Shown: positions 5,945-6,541 of the stretch, piece after piece
Numbering within the stretch: position 1 is the first letter of the stretch
Layout: the number at the start of each line of letters is the position of its first letter
Origin: Labilithrix luteola
GTDB lineage: Bacteria > Myxococcota_A > Polyangia > Polyangiales > Polyangiaceae
Length of the DNA: 6,541 nt
NCBI GenBank assembly: GCA_026225435.1
Contig: JAMFST010000801.1
Location: 1 to 6,541, forward strand
Reading direction: 5' to 3'
The notes under the pieces: model-generated
The model's input: the letters and a program-made list of their open reading frames with translations, nothing else
Databases searched by the model: none
What the model was told of the DNA's origin: nothing
Program-made: the position numbers and the translations under genes

Positions 5945-5968
5945 GAGACGACACGCAGCACACGCAGT

Positions 5969-5992
5969 ACCCCCCGTCGAGCAGGGCGGGGT
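5969..5992 (+). repeat. GC-rich hairpin directly before the terminator
   Basis: ACCCC (5969-5973) pairs with GGGGT (5988-5992); a C-C mismatch and a further C-G pair extend the stem inward. It abuts the main terminator stem at 5993. It may help protect the 3' end of the peptidase mRNA or be incidental. Confidence 0.35.
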
Positions 5993-6035
5993 GAGCGCCG
6001 TGACCCTGGGGAGGGGCACGGCGCTCGTTTTTTTT
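5993..6035 (+). terminator. Strong intrinsic terminator of the S53 peptidase gene
   Basis: GAGCGCCGTG (5993-6002) and CACGGCGCTC (6017-6026) form a perfect 10-bp stem. The 14-base loop can pair further (CCC 6004-6006 with GGG 6013-6015). One G and then eight T (6028-6035) follow. It lies 84 bases after the peptidase stop and separates that transcript from the acyltransferase gene. Confidence 0.93.
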
Positions 6036-6078
6036 GTCCGCCGCCGCGGAACTGCCGCCCAGGCACGCGGAATGTGCG

Positions 6079-6087
6079 TGATAGCGT
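6079..6087 (+). promoter_or_regulatory. Candidate extended -10 promoter for the MBOAT gene
   Basis: TG-A-TAGCGT (6079-6087) fits the extended -10 pattern TGnTAnnnT. No good -35 is visible about 17 bases upstream. The hexamer ends 9 bases before the GTG at 6097, so transcription would begin at or just before the start codon. It lies after the terminator, consistent with an independent transcript. Confidence 0.35.
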
Positions 6088-6096
6088 CGCGCCGCC

Positions 6097-6541
6097 GTGC
6101 TGTTCAACTCGTTCGCCTTCGCGCTGTTCTTCCCCGTCGTGACGATCGGGTACTTCGCCATCCCCCACGCCTACCGGTGGGCCTGGCTGCTGGCCGCGAG
6201 CGTACTTTTTTACATGAGCTTCGTACCGAAGTACGTGCTCATCCTGGTAGGCACCGTCGCCGTCGACTACGTCGCGGCGTTGCTCATCGAGTCCGCTACC
6301 GGCGCGAAGCGTCGCGCCTACCTGGTGGCGAGCTTGATCGCCAACGTCGGCGTCCTCGCCTTCTTCAAGTACTTCGACTTCCTCTCGCGCTCCGTGGACG
6401 AGCTGGCGATCTCCCTCGGCGCGCGACCGTTCGCGCCCATGCTGAACCTCGTTCTACCGATCGGGCTGTCGTTCCACACGTTCCAGTCGATGAGCTACAC
6501 CATCGAGGTCTACCGCGGCACGCAGCGGGCGGAACGCCACC
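6097..6541 (+). CDS. MBOAT family O-acyltransferase, AlgI-like (5' part, cut by window end)
   Basis: The first 148 codons of an integral membrane protein continue past the window. The start MLFNSFAFALFFPVVTIGYF is the typical beginning of AlgI/MBOAT proteins. Hydrophobic segments lie at about 5-22, 28-42, 45-64, 75-91 and 115-133. FFKYFDF (89-95) and LPIGLSFHTFQSMSYTIEVY (120-139) are family signatures. These proteins move acetyl groups across the inner membrane onto extracytoplasmic polysaccharide, with an AlgJ/AlgX- or SGNH-type partner usually nearby downstream, here out of view. The catalytic histidine lies beyond the cut. GTG 6097 is chosen because family homologues begin with exactly this segment. 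No Shine-Dalgarno is seen, and a leaderless start is possible. A run of six T lies in-frame at 6206-6211. The exact substrate cannot be told from this part. Confidence 0.9.
   Translation, partial: MLFNSFAFALFFPVVTIGYFAIPHAYRWAWLLAASVLFYMSFVPKYVLILVGTVAVDYVAALLIESATGAKRRAYLVASLIANVGVLAFFKYFDFLSRSVDELAISLGARPFAPMLNLVLPIGLSFHTFQSMSYTIEVYRGTQRAERH

Noticed and set aside
3714..6161. Open minus-strand frame of 815 codons opposite the S53 peptidase gene
   Set aside because: It is antisense to a clear peptidase gene with extreme GC at third positions, which removes stop codons from the opposite strand. Its translation is low-complexity Val/Gly/Asp/Arg with no domain pattern, and it runs through the terminator.
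5893..6168. 91-codon minus-strand frame across the terminator region
   Set aside because: It reads through a strong intrinsic terminator in reverse and into the MBOAT start, and the peptide looks random.
6219..6231. CTTCG-TAC-CGAAG hairpin and nearby six-T run inside the MBOAT gene
   Set aside because: The T run precedes the hairpin on the plus strand, so it is not a terminator, and the reading frame continues cleanly. Probably coincidental.

Overview
The window comes from a very GC-rich bacterial chromosome. Nearly every third codon position is G or C, except in one AT-rich intergenic patch. Gene content and style suggest a deltaproteobacterial or Myxococcota-like organism. The clues are a secreted S53 (sedolisin/kumamolisin) peptidase made as a lipoprotein with Ser/Asp/Gly/Ala-rich linkers, common GTG/TTG starts, and a phytoene-desaturase-like flavoprotein of the kind abundant in that group. 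This taxonomic reading is inference; no rRNA or other marker gene is present.

Layout. Positions 1-73 are a short non-coding tail with a small perfect hairpin. Positions 74-3386 on the minus strand form a compact operon read right to left: purM (AIR synthetase), purN (GAR transformylase, overlapping purM by the 4 bases GTGA), and an FAD-dependent oxidoreductase-like gene 14 bases further on, whose Shine-Dalgarno is embedded in the purN stop. PurN and PurM catalyse the third and fifth steps of de novo IMP synthesis. The third gene has no obvious purine role, and its dinucleotide-binding signature is degenerate.

Positions 3387-3797 are a divergent intergenic region. Its middle (about 3591-3700) is an AT-rich island (35 of 110 bases G or C by hand count). 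It carries a good sigma-70-type promoter facing purM, several dyads and a predicted purM leader of roughly 240 nt. Positions 3798-5909 on the plus strand encode a complete 703-residue S53 serine-carboxyl peptidase zymogen with a lipoprotein signal, propeptide and full set of catalytic residues. Positions 5913-6096 hold a GC-rich hairpin, a very strong intrinsic terminator, and a candidate extended -10 promoter for the next gene. Positions 6097-6541 are the 5' part of an MBOAT (AlgI-like) membrane O-acyltransferase gene, cut by the window edge.

Functionally there are three independent units: housekeeping purine synthesis with a passenger flavoprotein, a surface or exported acid-type peptidase, and the start of a probable polysaccharide O-acetylation locus. 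I see no CRISPR array, transposon, tRNA or rRNA. I did not find a convincing wholly new system. The most unusual items are the degenerate flavoprotein tied to the pur operon, the lipid-anchored S53 zymogen, and the AT-rich, dyad-rich divergent control region.
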